A stretch of 64,000 bases of DNA from Antitrichia curtipendula (GCA_951230915.1 OX579637.1:26288001-26352000); one strand, 5' to 3'. Numbered from the stretch's first letter, positions 1 through 11,705 are shown. Made by a program: numbers and translations. Notes: generated from the sequence alone by a model not told the origin.

Positions 1-175
1 CAGGTACATGCCTCGGAGGTTCGGGTACAGGTTCGGGTACAGGCCTCGGAGGTTTGGGTAGAGGTTTGGTTACAGGCCTGGAAGGTTCGGGTACAGGCCT
101 CGGAGGTTCGGGTAGAGGTTTGGTTACAGGCTTGGAAGGTTCGGGAAGAGGTTTGGTTGCAGACCTGGGAGGTCG
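1..175. repeat. GC-rich minisatellite
   Basis: Degenerate tandem repeat built from variants of 'gaggttcgggtacaggcctc' with roughly 20-35-bp spacing, cut by the window edge. It has no stable open frame. Similar GC-rich low-complexity DNA occurs next to the presumed 5' regions of the giant-element genes (for example near 42550), so this may be the edge of another such region. Confidence 0.7.
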
Positions 176-1343
176 TCACTCTCGTTTGGCGGCGCAGCTT
201 CATTTTTCGTAACTTTGCAGGTTGTTCTCGTTTGCTGCGCAAATCACTAGGTTGTTGGGTCGATTCTTGAGTGTCGTTGTTGAAGTTGAATTACTTGTGT
301 GCTTCAATCTCTAGGTTCTAGGTTTTTGAAGTCTCTGTGAGTTGCACGAGAAGTGTGGTGCGCGAGAAGCCACCGAATTCAGAGAAGCTTGGTTCCTCGA
401 TCCCCATGGTGCATTCTCCAACCACACATTGTCTGCGATTTGGGGTGTGCGCGAATGGTTTGTGGGATTCGTGTGCTACGCGGAGGAGGTCGGTGTTGGT
501 GTGCTCAGTGTGCTGCGCGGAGAAGCTTCGCGGCGATTTTCCTTTCTTTTGCAAGTTTGCGGTTGCAATTGCGCGCTTCCTTCTCCTAGGTTGTGAGTTC
601 TCTACCTCATTTGTTCATGCTGTATTGGTCACGATATTATGTAAATGCTCTTGTGTTAGATTTGTTTAGGGTGTTTAGATGCAAGTGAAACTTTGTTGTC
701 AAAACTGAAGCTACAGATGTAAACTTTGAGCAAACTTGCTCAGGCTGGGGTGTATGTCTTGATGCAAGAACGAACGATTTTCTCCGATGTAACAAACTTG
801 ATTACAAACTTTGAGCGAACTTGCTTGTGCTATATCTGTTGATGCAAGAATTTTGTTCGTTGCGTGGAGAAAGTACTTGCTCAGGGTGTAGGGGTCAATG
901 CATGAATTCGGATTGTGGCTAGCCAGAGTTCATTCCTTTCGATGCTAAGGTTTTGAGGTATAGGGTGACTTCACAAGCTTGTCGTTTTCAAGATTTTCAA
1001 CTTCATCACTGTGTTGTGTTTCTGCAATCTGTAGTTTAGTTTTCACTAGTTTCTGTTACTTGTTCCTTGAATTCATGCAGTGTTTGTCCAAGTTCTCGTG
1101 AAATGTGACATCATTTCTAACGCTATAAGTCTTCTTGTGTGCAGATTTTGTAGTGCACAACAATTGAGCTGCCATTTAATTTTGTGTAGACGAAGCAGTC
1201 GAAGGTAAGAAATTCTTGCTTCCAAACTCTTTCAGTCTTTTCTGTTTGTTTTTGGTAGTTTACTTCATGCAATAGTTTTGGATCAGAACTTAGGGTTTTA
1301 AACTCGATATTCACAATCTAAAACAGTAACACCTGTTTGAAAC
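176..1343. other. Non-coding stretch, GC-rich then AT-rich
   Basis: Positions about 180-620 are relatively GC-rich and hold several short overlapping frames without family resemblance, which I regard as chance. From about 650 the DNA becomes AT-rich, with repeats of 'aactttgagc(a/g)aacttgc' around 725 and 805. The pattern of a GC-rich block followed by an AT-rich stretch and then palindromes resembles the region upstream of the transposase-like genes at 20.6-21.3 kb and 51.4-52.0 kb, so it could be a remnant of such a promoter/intron. That is inference. Confidence 0.4.
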
Positions 1344-1480
1344 GATGCTGGAGCCGGAGATAATTATCTTCGGACCGAGGATAATCGTGCTCGGATCGAC
1401 AATGGTTATCTTCGTCTCGAGCATAGCAATGCTGGAGCCGAAGATAATTATCTTCGGCTCGAGGATAATCATGCTTGGAA
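1344..1480. repeat. Cluster of E3-like palindromes
   Basis: Short inverted repeats such as 'gagataattatcttcgg' and 'tcttcggctcgaggata' lie back to back. Their arms (ATTATC(C/T)TCG ... CGAGGATAAT) match the E3 palindrome type seen at 32.4-32.8 kb and 62.7-63.9 kb. The cluster ends about 10 bp before the satellite array starts. It is probably a fragment of a fourth giant element. Confidence 0.6.
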
Positions 1481-1490
1481 TATTTTTGTG

Positions 1491-4400
1491 CATTCTAATA
1501 CTTGAGGGTGTTTATAACTAACTCAACTTTCTTCAAGTCACTTTCAGAGTGGAATTCTATGACATAAGATGTGGGTCGTCACTAAACTACGGGTCCGGTT
1601 TTATTCCCATTTTTTTTAATTCAGGAGAGGGTGGATTGAATGCTACACACAAATGAAATATTTTCGTGCATCCTAATACTTGAGGGTGATCACAACTTAC
1701 ACAACTTTCTTCAAGACACTTTCAAAGTGGAATCCTATGACATTAGATGTGGGTCATCACTAAATTACAGGTCCGGTTTAGTTCCTGTATTTTTTTAATT
1801 CAAGAGAGGGAAGATTGAATGCTACGCACAAATTAAATATTTTGGTGCATTCAAATACTTGAGGGTGTTTACAACTTACTCAACTTTCTTCAAGTCACTT
1901 TCAAAGTGGAACTCTATGACATTAGATGTGGGAGGCCACTAAACTACAGGTCTAGTTTAATTCCGATTTTCTTATTGTTCACGAGAGGGTGGATTCAATG
2001 CTATACAAAAATTAAATATTCTCTCGCATTCTAATACTTGAGGGTGTTTACAACTTATACAAATTTCTTCACGTCACTTTCAAAGTGGAATTCTATAACA
2101 CTAGATGTAGATCGCCACTAAAGTACAGGTCCAGTTTAATTCCGATTCCTTTAATATTCAGATGAGGGTGAATTCAATGCTATACATAAATTAATCATTG
2201 TCGTGCTCTCTTATACTTGAGGGTGTTTAAGACTTATACAACTCTCTTCAAGTCACTTTCAGAGTAGAATTCTATGTCATTAGATGTGGATCGTCACTAA
2301 ACTACGGGTCCGGTTTTATTCCCATTTTTATTTAATTCACGAGAGGGTGGATTGAATGCTACGCACAAATTACATATTTTTCTGCATTCTAATACTTGAT
2401 GGTGTCTACAATTTACACAACTTTCTTCAAGTCACTTGCAAACTGGAATTCTATAACACTAGATGTGGGTCGCCACTAAAGTGCAGGTCCAGTTTAATTT
2501 TGATTCCTTTAATATTCAGGTGAGGGTGGATTCAATGCTATACAGAAATTAATCATTCTTGTGCATTCTAATACTTGAGGGTGTTTAAAACTTACACAAC
2601 TCTCTTCAAGTCGCTTTCAAAGTAGAATTCTATGTCATTAGATGTGGGTCGTCACTAAACTACGGGTCCAGTTTTATTCCCATTTTTTTAATTCAGGAGA
2701 GGGTGGATTGAATGCTACGCACAAATTAAATATTTTTGTGCATTCTAATACTTGAGGGTGTTTACAACTTACACAACTCTCTTCTAGTCGCTTTCAAAGT
2801 AAAATTCTATGTCATTAGATGTGGGTCGTCACTAAACTACGGGTCCAGTTTTATTCCCATTTTTTTTAATTCAGGAGAGGGTGGATTGAATGCTACGCAC
2901 AAATTAAATATCAAGTGGAATTCTATGACATTAGATGTGGTATGCCACTAAACTATAGGACCGATTTAATTCCCCTTTATTTTTCTACTTGTGGATGGTT
3001 GAATGCTATGCACAAATTAAATATTATTGTACATTCCAATACTTGACGGTATTTACAACTTATACAACTCTCTTCAAGTCACTTACAAAGTAGAATTCTG
3101 TGTCATTAGATGTGGGTCGTCACTATACTACGGGTCCGTTTTAATTCCAATTTCTTTCTAATTCATGAGAGGGTGGATTCAATACTACGCACAAATTAAA
3201 TATTTTTGTGCATTCTAATACTTGAGGGTGTTTACAACATACACAACTTTCTTCAAGTCACTTTCAAAGTGGAATTCTATGACATTACATGTGCGAGGCC
3301 ACTAAACTAGAGGTCCAGTTTAATTCCAATTCTTTTATTATTCACGTGAGGGTGGATCAAAATTTAAATATTCTTGTGCATTCTAATACCTGAGGGTGTT
3401 TACAACTTATACAACTTTCTTCAAGTCACTTTCAAAGTGGAATTCTATGACATTAGATGTGGGTCGTCACTAAATTAAGCGTCTGATTTAATTCCTATTG
3501 TTTTTTAATTCAGAGAGGGTGGATTGAATGCTACACAGAATTTAAATATTTTTGTGCATTCTAATACTTGAGGGTGTTTACAACTTACACAACTTTCTTC
3601 AAGTCACTTTCAAAGTAGAATCCTATGACATTAGATGTGGGCCAACACTGAACTACAGGTCTGGTTCAATTTCCATTTTTTTTAATTCACGTAAAGGTGG
3701 ATGCAATGCTACGCACAAATAACATACTTTTGTGCATTCTAATACCTAAGTGTGTTTTCAAATTACACAACTTTCTTGATGTCATTTTCAAAGTGAAATT
3801 CTATGACATTAGATGTGGGCCGCAACTTAACTACAGGTGCGTTTTAATTTCCATTTTTTTTGTAATTCACGATTGGGGTGGATTCAATGCTACGCACAAA
3901 TTAAACATTTTTGTGCATTCTAAAAGTTGAGGGTGTTTATAGCTTTTACAACTTCCATAATGTCACTTCCAAAGAGGCATTCTATGAAATTGAATGTAGG
4001 CCGTCACTAAATTATAGGTTGGTTTAATTCCGATTTTTCATTATTCATGTGTGGGTGGATTAAATGCTACACAAAAATTACATATTTTTGAGCATTCAAA
4101 AATTTGAAGGTGTTTAAAGCTTATACAACATCCTTCAAGTCACTATCAAAGTGGAATTCCAGTACATTCGATGTGGGACGCCACTAAACTACAAGTCTAG
4201 TTTAATTCCGAGTCTTTAATTATTCACATGAGGGTGAATTGAATGCTACGCACAAATTAAATATTCTCTCGCATTCTAATACTTGAGGGTGTTTACAACT
4301 TATACAACTTTCTTCAAGTCACCTTCAGAGTGGAATTCTATGACATAAGATGTGGGCTGCCACTAAACTACACGTCCGGTTTAATTTCCAATTTTTTTAA

Positions 4401-7313
4401 TTCATAAGAGGGTGGATTCAATGCTACACATAAATGAAGTATTTTCGTGCATTCTAATACTTGAGGGTGATCCCAACTTACACAACATTCTTCAAGACAC
4501 TTTCAAAGTGGATTCCTATAACACTAGATGTGGGTTGTCACTAAGTTACAAGTCCGGTTTAATTCCTGTTTTTTTTTAATTCAGGAGAAGGAAGATTGAA
4601 TGCTACGCACAAATTAAATATTTTGGTGCAATCCAATACTTGAGGGTGATCACAACTTACACAACTTTCTTCAAGTCACTTTCAAAGTGGAATTCTTTAA
4701 CACTAGATGTAGGAAGCCACTAAACTACAGGTCCAGTTTATTTCCTTTTTTTTTAAATTTAGGGGAGGGTGAATTGAATGCTACGCACAAATTAAGTATT
4801 TTTGTGCATTCTAATACTTGAGGGTGTTTACAACTTACACAACATTCTTCAAGTCACTTTCAAAGTGGAATTCTATAACACTAGATGTGGGACGCCGCTA
4901 AACTACAGGTTCGGTTTAATTCCCATTTTTTTTAATTCATAAGAGGGTGGATTCAATGCTACACACAAATGAAATATTTTCGTGCATTCTAATACTTGAG
5001 GGTGTTTACAACTGACACAACTTTCTTCAAGTCATTTTTCAAAGTGGAATTCTATAACATTAGATATAAGACGCCACTAAACTACAGGTCCAATTTAATT
5101 CCGATTCTCTTATTATTCACAAGAGGGTGGATTCAATGCTACACAAAAATTAAATATTCTCTCGCATTCTAATATTTGAGGGTGTTTACAACTTACACAA
5201 CATTCTTCACGTCACTTTCAAAGTGGAATTCTATAACACTAGATGTGGGACGCCACTAAACTACAGGTCTAGTTTAATTCCGATTCCTTTAATATTGAGG
5301 TGAGGGTAGATTGAATGCTAGATAGAAATTAAATATTTTTGTGCATTCTAATACTTGAGCGTGTTTACAACTTACACAACCTTCTTCAAGTCACTTTTCA
5401 AGTGGAATTCTATGACATTAGATGTGGGACGCCACTAAACTACAGGTCCAATTTAATTCCGATTCTCTTATTATTCACAAGAGGGTGGATTAAATGCTAC
5501 GCAGAAATTAGGTATTTCTGTGTATTCTAATACTTGAGGGTGTTTACAACTTACACAACTTTCTTCAAGTCACTTTTCAAGTGGAATTCTATGTCATTAG
5601 ATGTGGGTCGTCACTAAACTACGGGTCTAGTTTTATTCCCATTTTTTTTAATTCAGAAGAGGGTGGATTCAATGCTACCCAAAAATTAAATATTCTCTCG
5701 CATTCTAATACTTGAAGGTGATTACAACTTACACAACATTCTTCATGTCACTTTCAAAGTGGAATTCTATAACACTAGATGTGGGACGCCACTAAACTAA
5801 AGATCTAGTTTAATTCCGATTCTCTTATTATTCACAAGAGGGTGGATTCAATGCTACACAAAAATTAAATATTCTCTTGCATTCTAATACTTGAGGGTGT
5901 TTACAACTTACACAACTTTCTTCAAATCACTTTTAGAGTGGAATTCTATGACATAAGATGTGGGCTGCCACTAAACTACACGTCCGGTTTAGTTTCCAAT
6001 TTTTTAATTTCATAAGAGGGTGGATTCAATGCTACACACAAATGAAATATTTTCGTGCATTCTAATACTTGAGGGTGATCCCAACTTACACAACATTCTT
6101 CAAGACACTTTCAAAGTGGAATCCTATTACACTAGATGTGGGCTGTCACTAAATTACAGGTCCGGTTTAATTCCTGTTTTTTTTTTAATTCAGGAGAAAG
6201 AAGATTGAATGCTACGCACAAATTAAATATTTTGGTGCATTCGAATATTTGAGGGTGTTTACAACTTACACAACTTTCTTCAAATCGCTTTCAAAGTGGA
6301 ATTCTTTAACACTAGATGTAGGAAGCCACTAAACTACAGGTCCAGTTTATTTCCTTTTTTTTTAATTTAGGGGAGGGTGAATTGAATGCTACGCACAAAT
6401 TAAGTATTTTTGTGCATTTTAATACTTGAGGGTGATCCCAACTTACACAACATTCTTCAAGACACTTTCAAAGTGGAATCCTATTACACTAGATGTGGGC
6501 TGTCACTAAATTACAGGTCCGGTTTAATTCCTGTTTTTTTTTTAATTCAGGAGAAAGAAGATTGAATGCTACGCACAAATTAAATATTTTGGTGCATTCG
6601 AATATTTGAGGGTGTTTACAACTTACACAACTTTCTTCAAATCGCTTTCAAAGTGGAATTCTTTAACACTAGATGTAGGAAGCCACTAAACTACAGGTCC
6701 AGTTTATTTCCTTTTTTTTTAATTTAGGGGAGGGTGAATTGAATGCTACGCACAAATTAAGTATTTTTGTGCATTTTAATACTTGAGGGTGTTTACAACT
6801 TACACAACATTCTTCACGTCACTTTCAAAGTGGAATTCTATAACACTAGATGTGGGACGCCGCTAAACTACAGGTCCAGTTTAATTCCAATTCCTTTAAT
6901 ATACAGGTGAGGGTGGATTTAATGCTATACGGAAATTAAATAATCTCTGGCATTCTAATACTTGAGGGTGTTTACAACTTACACAACTTTCTTCAAGTCA
7001 CTTTTCAAGTGGAATTTTATGACATTAGATGTGGGACGCCACTAAACTACAGGTCCAATTTAATTCCGATACTCTTATTATTCACAAGAGGGTGGATTCA
7101 ATGCTACACAAAAATTAAATATTCTCTTGCATTCTAATACTTGAGGGTGTTTACAACTTACACAACATTCTTTAAGTCACTTTCAGAGTGGAATTCTATG
7201 ACATAAGATGTGGGCTGCCACTAAACTACACGTCCGGTTTAATTTCCAATTTTTTTAATTCATAAGAGGGTGGATTCAATGCTACACAGAAATTAATCAT
7301 TCTCGTGCATTCT
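1491..7313. repeat. 178-bp tandem satellite array (left part)
   Basis: About 33 tandem monomers. Successive starts of 'cattctaatacttgagggtg' fall at 1491, 1669 and 1848, giving a period of 178-179 bp. Monomers are AT-rich and diverged by many substitutions; several variants (for example those with 'gggtgatcccaac') recur, showing block duplication. Short frames inside it recur because the monomer recurs and are not genes. The array stops mid-monomer at 7313 and resumes at 25630, because element E1 is inserted. The length is close to a nucleosome repeat, typical of plant pericentromeric satellites. Confidence 0.95.
6058..6771. repeat. Two-monomer higher-order duplication in the satellite
   Basis: The dimer from about 6058 to 6414 is repeated almost unchanged from about 6415 to 6771, an offset of 357 bp (two monomers). 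It includes rare shared variants such as 'gtgatcccaac', 'gacactttcaaag' and 'aatttaggggagggtg'. Neighbouring monomers are much more diverged, so this is a recent unequal-exchange event. Confidence 0.85.
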
Positions 7314-7342
7314 AATAAACGTTATATTCATTAAAATGAGAG
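7314..7342 (+). repeat. E1 left target duplication and inverted end
   Basis: AATA (7314-7317) is the target duplication. The inverted end occupies 7318-7342 and pairs with the complement of 25601-25625: the first 16 bases are identical, then AAA replaces TTT, then GAGAG... matches again, giving 22 of 25 identical. Confidence 0.92.
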
Positions 7343-7683
7343 GATTCCACTGAATTGGGAGCAGTTGAGACGAAGTAATTGGAATACAATGCGTTGAAAT
7401 AAAGTAGACATCAGTGTGAAACATATAATTAGTATCATTAACAAGTACAATATCAGCCTACTATTATGAAGACGGGAACACAATAATCAAACAATTGTGT
7501 CTTCCCTTGTACACTTGATTGATTAATACAATCACGTGATATTTTTCGGCGTAAACGCCTTGTAAAGTTTTATCACAGTGTACATAATTACTGCGAGTGT
7601 GATTCACTGCAGAATTGCAATGTAAGTAATTTGTGAGAGAGCTTGTATACCTCTAGACTACGACTCTACAATATGAATATGTC

Positions 7684-8319
7684 CTATATGTGCGACTTAC
7701 TCTTGAGCATCTCCATGGCCTTCCTAATCTCTGGCCCACGACTATATCCATTACTAGCCTGCTTGTACTCTCGTCGTGCCTGTCGCCTCTGTAGTTCTAA
7801 GAACTTTTGATCCCACCGGTCAAAAAATGGAGAAACGCAACTCTTGGTCGCCACTCCGCTGTGCGTTTTGGACTTTCTTACTCCCAGGGAAAGAGGTCGT
7901 GGCCGAGGAAATGAGGGCAAGTCCAATTTGACAGCAACCTTCTCTTTGCACAATTCACGTGGCACTTCTAACACTGGTGACAATGCTAACAATGGTGACA
8001 TGGCATTCTCGTACAATTTCCTCTGTGGTGCTCTGTCAGAGGCTGACGGTGACATCTGCGAAGCGAAAACACCTCTAGACTTTAATGGAGAAGGGGAGCA
8101 GGATTTAGGCAGATGAGGAGTTCCATTCGGAGGACTGTCTACCACACCATCCTCAAGAGGTCTAGCAGAATAATCCATCGTGGAGTTTGCTGTTGCCGCC
8201 GAGCAAAGGAAGTTCCTCGTGCTCAGAATTGCGTTTTGTCCATAGTCTAGGATGGAATCAGCCGACGCCGTACAAGTGAGGCTAGCATTCATGAGCGGAG
8301 ACGGGGGAAAACGTAAATT
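7684..8319 (-). CDS. E1 conserved 212-codon C-terminal exon
   Basis: It starts after acceptor 'tgttctcag' and ends at TAA/TAG-proximal sequence at 7684. It has exactly the same codon count (212) as the E2 exon 34413-35048. Conserved blocks are 'ASADSILDYGQ', 'LST(R/G)NFLCSA', 'DGVVDSPP', 'SCSPSPL(K/R)SR' and a basic tail 'GYSRGPEI(R/L)KA(M/L)E'. The rest is Ser/Pro-rich and poorly conserved. No known domain was recognised; the conserved short motifs suggest docking sites. It lies about 340 bp inside the left end of E1. Confidence 0.68.
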   Translation of the reverse strand, partial: NLRFPPSPLMNASLTCTASADSILDYGQNAILSTRNFLCSAATANSTMDYSARPLEDGVVDSPPNGTPHLPKSCSPSPLKSRGVFASQMSPSASDRAPQRKLYENAMSPLLALSPVLEVPRELCKEKVAVKLDLPSFPRPRPLSLGVRKSKTHSGVATKSCVSPFFDRWDQKFLELQRRQARREYKQASNGYSRGPEIRKAMEMLKSKSHI

Positions 8320-8700
8320 CTGAGAACAACACACAGTAAGAAACATTATCATTTGAGATCAACAGAGCAAATCCCATCATGGAATGCAACCTCAAATATC
8401 CTAGGCGAATGCAGCAGACTGCTTAACAAGTAAGATAACCAAGACTTGAAACCAAAACAGGAAGTCATATTCAAAAATCATATGAGAATATTTTATTTCA
8501 CGAGATAAATGTGCATACAGAGCATTACGAGTACGTGAATTAGTACGTGAGATATTGACTCAACTATCAGGTCGATGCGAGCTAAAGCGCACAAGAATGT
8601 ACATCTCTCTAATTATGTGCCTAATAGATCGGGCCGAGCTGAACTACACTATCGATACATACAGAGCACTATCCTATCGTAGACTCTTTGAAACTCGCAC

Positions 8701-9468
8701 TGCATTCAAGATGCTGTTGTATGTGCGACGACTTCGTTCGTCGCAGAGCATCCTCCTCCCAATCTTTTCTTTGTTAGTCTCCCGGAATGACTTCAGCCCT
8801 ATGTCTCGAGTGTTTGTCAGACGCTTGAACCACGGCAACAAGACGTCGAGCAGAAACGTGTCCTTTGCACCGTTTCCCTTGTAATTCCAAGAGTCCGGGA
8901 GAATGACATTCTCGGTCTTGTTCATCACGTGCTTCACTGGGCTGTCATGAACTGCAATTGTATTTTCATGGTTGAATTTTCCTCGGTATCCCTTGAACAA
9001 GGTACTCATGTTTTTGAGGAAGAGATCCTTACTCGTGCCCGATTCACTAAAAGTCCCGATGCATCCGAAATCATCTCTGTACTTTAGTTTTGTGCACGAG
9101 TCCTGTCCGAGAACGAACATGGGGTACTCCTGACCCTCAAATAGGTACAAGCAAACTTCTTCGGTGGTGGACTTCTTCATTGAGCTCCAAATAGAAACGA
9201 ATGCTATGCGTCCTAACTCACGGAGGAACTCAGTGCAATTTGGGCGGACCCAAACTGCCTTCAGTCCAACTAGTGTCGGAATGGTTGCCAAGTGCGGCTG
9301 CGTCGCATCACGGGCGTGAAAGTACGAGCCCTTGGACTTCACATCTTCACAGACACACAAAATTCTATTCAGGTCCAGGACAACGTTGAGCCACTTCTCC
9401 GACACCTTGGACGTCAATGGAAGGTCTACCTCCTTCGACTTTCCTCGAGGACATCAAGGATCCTCTCC
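8701..9468 (-). CDS. E1 FCP1/HAD-phosphatase-like exon (degenerate)
   Basis: This encodes a domain of the FCP1/NIF (CTD-phosphatase-like, HAD superfamily) type. Visible blocks: 'NVVLDLNRILC' (motif I, where active family members have DxDGT), 'FVSIWSS' (motif II), 'KDLFLKN' (motif III Lys) and 'IAVHDSPVKH' (motif IV, normally two acidic residues). E1 has Arg where E2 has Gly in motif I and His where E2 has Asp in motif IV, and both copies lack the second Asp of motif I. Phosphatase activity is therefore unlikely. TGA 9454-9456 breaks the frame five codons into the exon. The donor chosen at 8701 is conserved in E2 and keeps phase with the next exon. Confidence 0.72.
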
Positions 9469-9637
9469 CTGCTATCAAATGTACAAATGTGCAGCCAGTT
9501 ACTACGCTGCACTGACACATTTCGATACAATCTGGACATCATGGAAGAACTAAAGAGGACGACCTACTGTCCTAGTAAAAGAACAAAATGCAGTCACTAA
9601 GACTCTGAAAATTTAACCGACGAGAACGCAGAATTAC

Positions 9638-9771
9638 CTGCTCCTTTGGAGAAGTCTGTTGTTGAGCGGGTTCCGCCAACAGAATCTCCAAGAGCTCGGC
9701 GTCCGGAATAGAGGTGTCAGCATCCAGAGGTCCACGGGTTTCCACGGCGGCAGTGCTTGTATGTGGATTTT
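9638..9771 (-). CDS. E1 small linker exon
   Basis: Borders are acceptor 'ccctgttgcag' and donor 'ggagcag|gtaatt'. In the frame that feeds the HAD exon it reads 'ENPHTSTAAVETRGPLDADT' and on to 'QQTSPKEQ', low-complexity and acidic/polar. It sits where E2 has the exon 36225-36433, and both begin with two bases of a split codon and end on a codon boundary. The acceptor region is duplicated with a 32-bp period (9755-9779 and 9787-9811), so two equivalent acceptors exist. Confidence 0.55.
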
Positions 9772-9944
9772 CTGCAACAGGGATACGCTTGTATGTGGAT
9801 TTTCTGCAACAAGGAGAAGCATCACAGTGTAGTGAGTAAGCATGATTCAGGTCGAGTCGACCATATTTGCAGCGTTCCGGTATGTCCTCGATACAGATAG
9901 GGTACGATTTATCTATTCAGGTCAAGCCGATCTGATATACATAC

Positions 9945-11382
9945 CTTGAACATTGTCTTGTTGACTTTGTTGACCGCGTTCCGCCTAGCATTGGACTTCT
10001 TTCCAACCGGTGCGGCTTCTTTGGGATTTCTGGGTCTACCCATGATTTCCCATACCTTCCTCGCTCCGAGAATGTTCGTGGACCACGACGGCTTCATGTC
10101 AACGAAGTGATTCACTCGGTTGTAGTACGCGGAGATGGCTCGGAGCTTTTCACCATCTGGTGACCAGACCACGTAACACTCCCACTGCCGGAAGTGCTTC
10201 ACAATCTCTTCGTTCAGTCCTTTCGCCACCATCAACTTGCTTGCAGTTACGCTATGCTGACCGTTAATTATATAGAACTTCTTGTCCTTCAGGAGTGCCC
10301 AGTCTTCGGGTGATGGTTTTTCTGTCTGATCCACGGGCATGACACATAGTGTTTGTTTTGTTGACTTGTCAGGCATCTCCCACAGAAACGTCATGACGTC
10401 CTCGGCCAATCTCTGCTCATGGCTTCGAATGTTTAGATGTGCAGGTGCCTCGCTGAGCTGGTCGATGGGGATTGTTTTTTTCTCCTCCCTGTCGAAGATG
10501 TATGCGTCTGTGCAGTTTTTCCAGTACGCCTTGTAAGCAGCCGTGGAGGCGTCGTAATCATGTTTCCGCTTAGAGTCATACGCCACCGGTACATCAGTGA
10601 CCGCGGAGACGAAGCTTTGTTCTCCAACTGCAGATGCGCTTGCGTCCTTGTCGAATGGGACGATTTCGGACAGCGATGCCAGGTTGCTTTTCCTTCTGCC
10701 AGAAAGAGCTGCGCCCGTTTGCTTGCTCCTTCTCGTACCGCAACTCTGCTGCGTTCCTGGAGTTCCCATTGATCCCTGCCCTTCCACCGCGCTCGGACTT
10801 TCAGTGGAGACCGACCGTAGAGTCATGTCCTTGTGCTTTGCTTGGAGTTTGGCCTTCAGGACAGCGAAGTCGACAAAGAGAATCCGCAGTTTCGCGCACA
10901 AGCTCTTTCCGATCACAGTCCTCCCACTAGCCATCTTGAAGAAGCCTAGGTCGACTTTCTTCTCCAGTTCCGGTATCTCGGTTCTGTAGTCTGTTGGTTC
11001 TAGGGACCTTATGAAATGAGAGACGTTGAATTCTACAGTCGAGGAGTCTAGGACCAGGGTGAAGTGATACTGATCTTCCTCAGGTATTCCTGTCTGTGTA
11101 GTCTTGCAGTGAATTTTGATTATTGTTCCTAGGTCATGGACGACTTCCTTGATTTCTTTATTGTAGGATATTGGGAAGTATGGTTCCGTTTCTTTGTACT
11201 TCACGGTGAAGCATATGATGTTTCTGAAGGCTATCATGTTGAGACTCCAGTACTGAACCCTGTCTGGGTTTTGAAACTCCCAGTACTCCCCTTCTCGGTC
11301 AAAGTCGTCTCTGTCCTCCTCAACATTGATATTCTCGCACCTCTTGTAGAAGGCCTCAAGCTTTGGTATCTACTCATCCATC
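9945..11382 (-). CDS. E1 ParB-like domain exon
   Basis: The acceptor is 'ctctgtgcag' and the donor is 'ttcaag|gtatgt'. About 479 codons begin at ATG 11381-11379, with a TAG three codons later (E2 has CAG there); otherwise the frame is open. The key block is 'KFYIINGQHSVTASKLM', which resembles the G-Q-H-R/S signature of ParB/Srx-fold (DGQHR-like) domains. It is followed by 'YYNRVNHFVDMKPSW', identical in plan to E2. In bacteria such domains are DNA-partition nucleases or CTPases, or are fused to DNA methyltransferases; activity here is inferred only. The N-terminal half is paralogous to E2 ('GEYWEF...RVQ(Y/F)W') but otherwise unrecognised. The middle is Ser/Thr-rich and probably disordered. 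Confidence 0.72.
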
Positions 11383-11705
11383 CTGCACAGAGAATTCAAA
11401 TAGCACTTGTTGTCACAACACGGAAACCTAAGTTTCGTATAGATAGAGTAGAATAGATGGAATAGGTAGAAATTTTCAAACTTCTTTGGGTTAAGAAATG
11501 GTAGTTGTTTTTCGGAAGAGCTTACGTTTGGAATAAGCCTTCATCCGGAAACCAGTTTCCGATCCGGCCAGGTTAGGGTTTCCGGAAATGAATCGGAACG
11601 CCGCCACCTATGGACTAGGGATCCGACCTACGAGGCTAGGGGACACGCCTCGAGAACAGAACCCTAATTCGGTTCCAATCCGGGAACTGAAGGCGCTGTT
11701 CTGGC

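Larger units (their letters stand above)
8569..9938. repeat. E1 palindromes inside left-gene introns
   Basis: Imperfect copies of the E1 palindrome (consensus AGGTCGACTCGACCT with CAG/CTG flanks) lie in introns: about 8569-8588, 8627-8645, 9848-9866 and 9916-9938. The last starts within about 10 bases of the donor of the ParB-like exon. None was seen in the exons. Confidence 0.75.
7684..11382 (-). pseudogene. E1 left gene: ParB-like / FCP1-like, broken
   Basis: Four exons are supported on the minus strand: 11382-9945, 9771-9638, 9468-8701 and 8319-7684, each with GT-AG borders and each matched by an exon in E2. Compared with the E2 gene, the two middle exons (methyltransferase-like segment and linker) are absent. 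The donor at 9945 ends a complete codon, while the exon at 9771 begins with two bases of a split codon, so direct splicing would shift the frame. There is also a TAG at 11370-11372, where E2 has CAG, and a TGA at 9454-9456 in the HAD exon. I read it as a decayed internal-deletion copy. A naturally shorter two-gene version is possible but does not explain the stops. Confidence 0.75.

Noticed and set aside
337..669. Overlapping frames of up to 110 codons in the GC-rich start of the window
   Set aside because: Three frames overlap, none has a recognisable domain, and Cys/Arg/Phe-rich composition fits translated GC-rich non-coding DNA.
1491..7313. Many 60-77-codon frames starting near 'MCILILE'
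   Set aside because: They recur at the satellite period and are produced by the monomer sequence.
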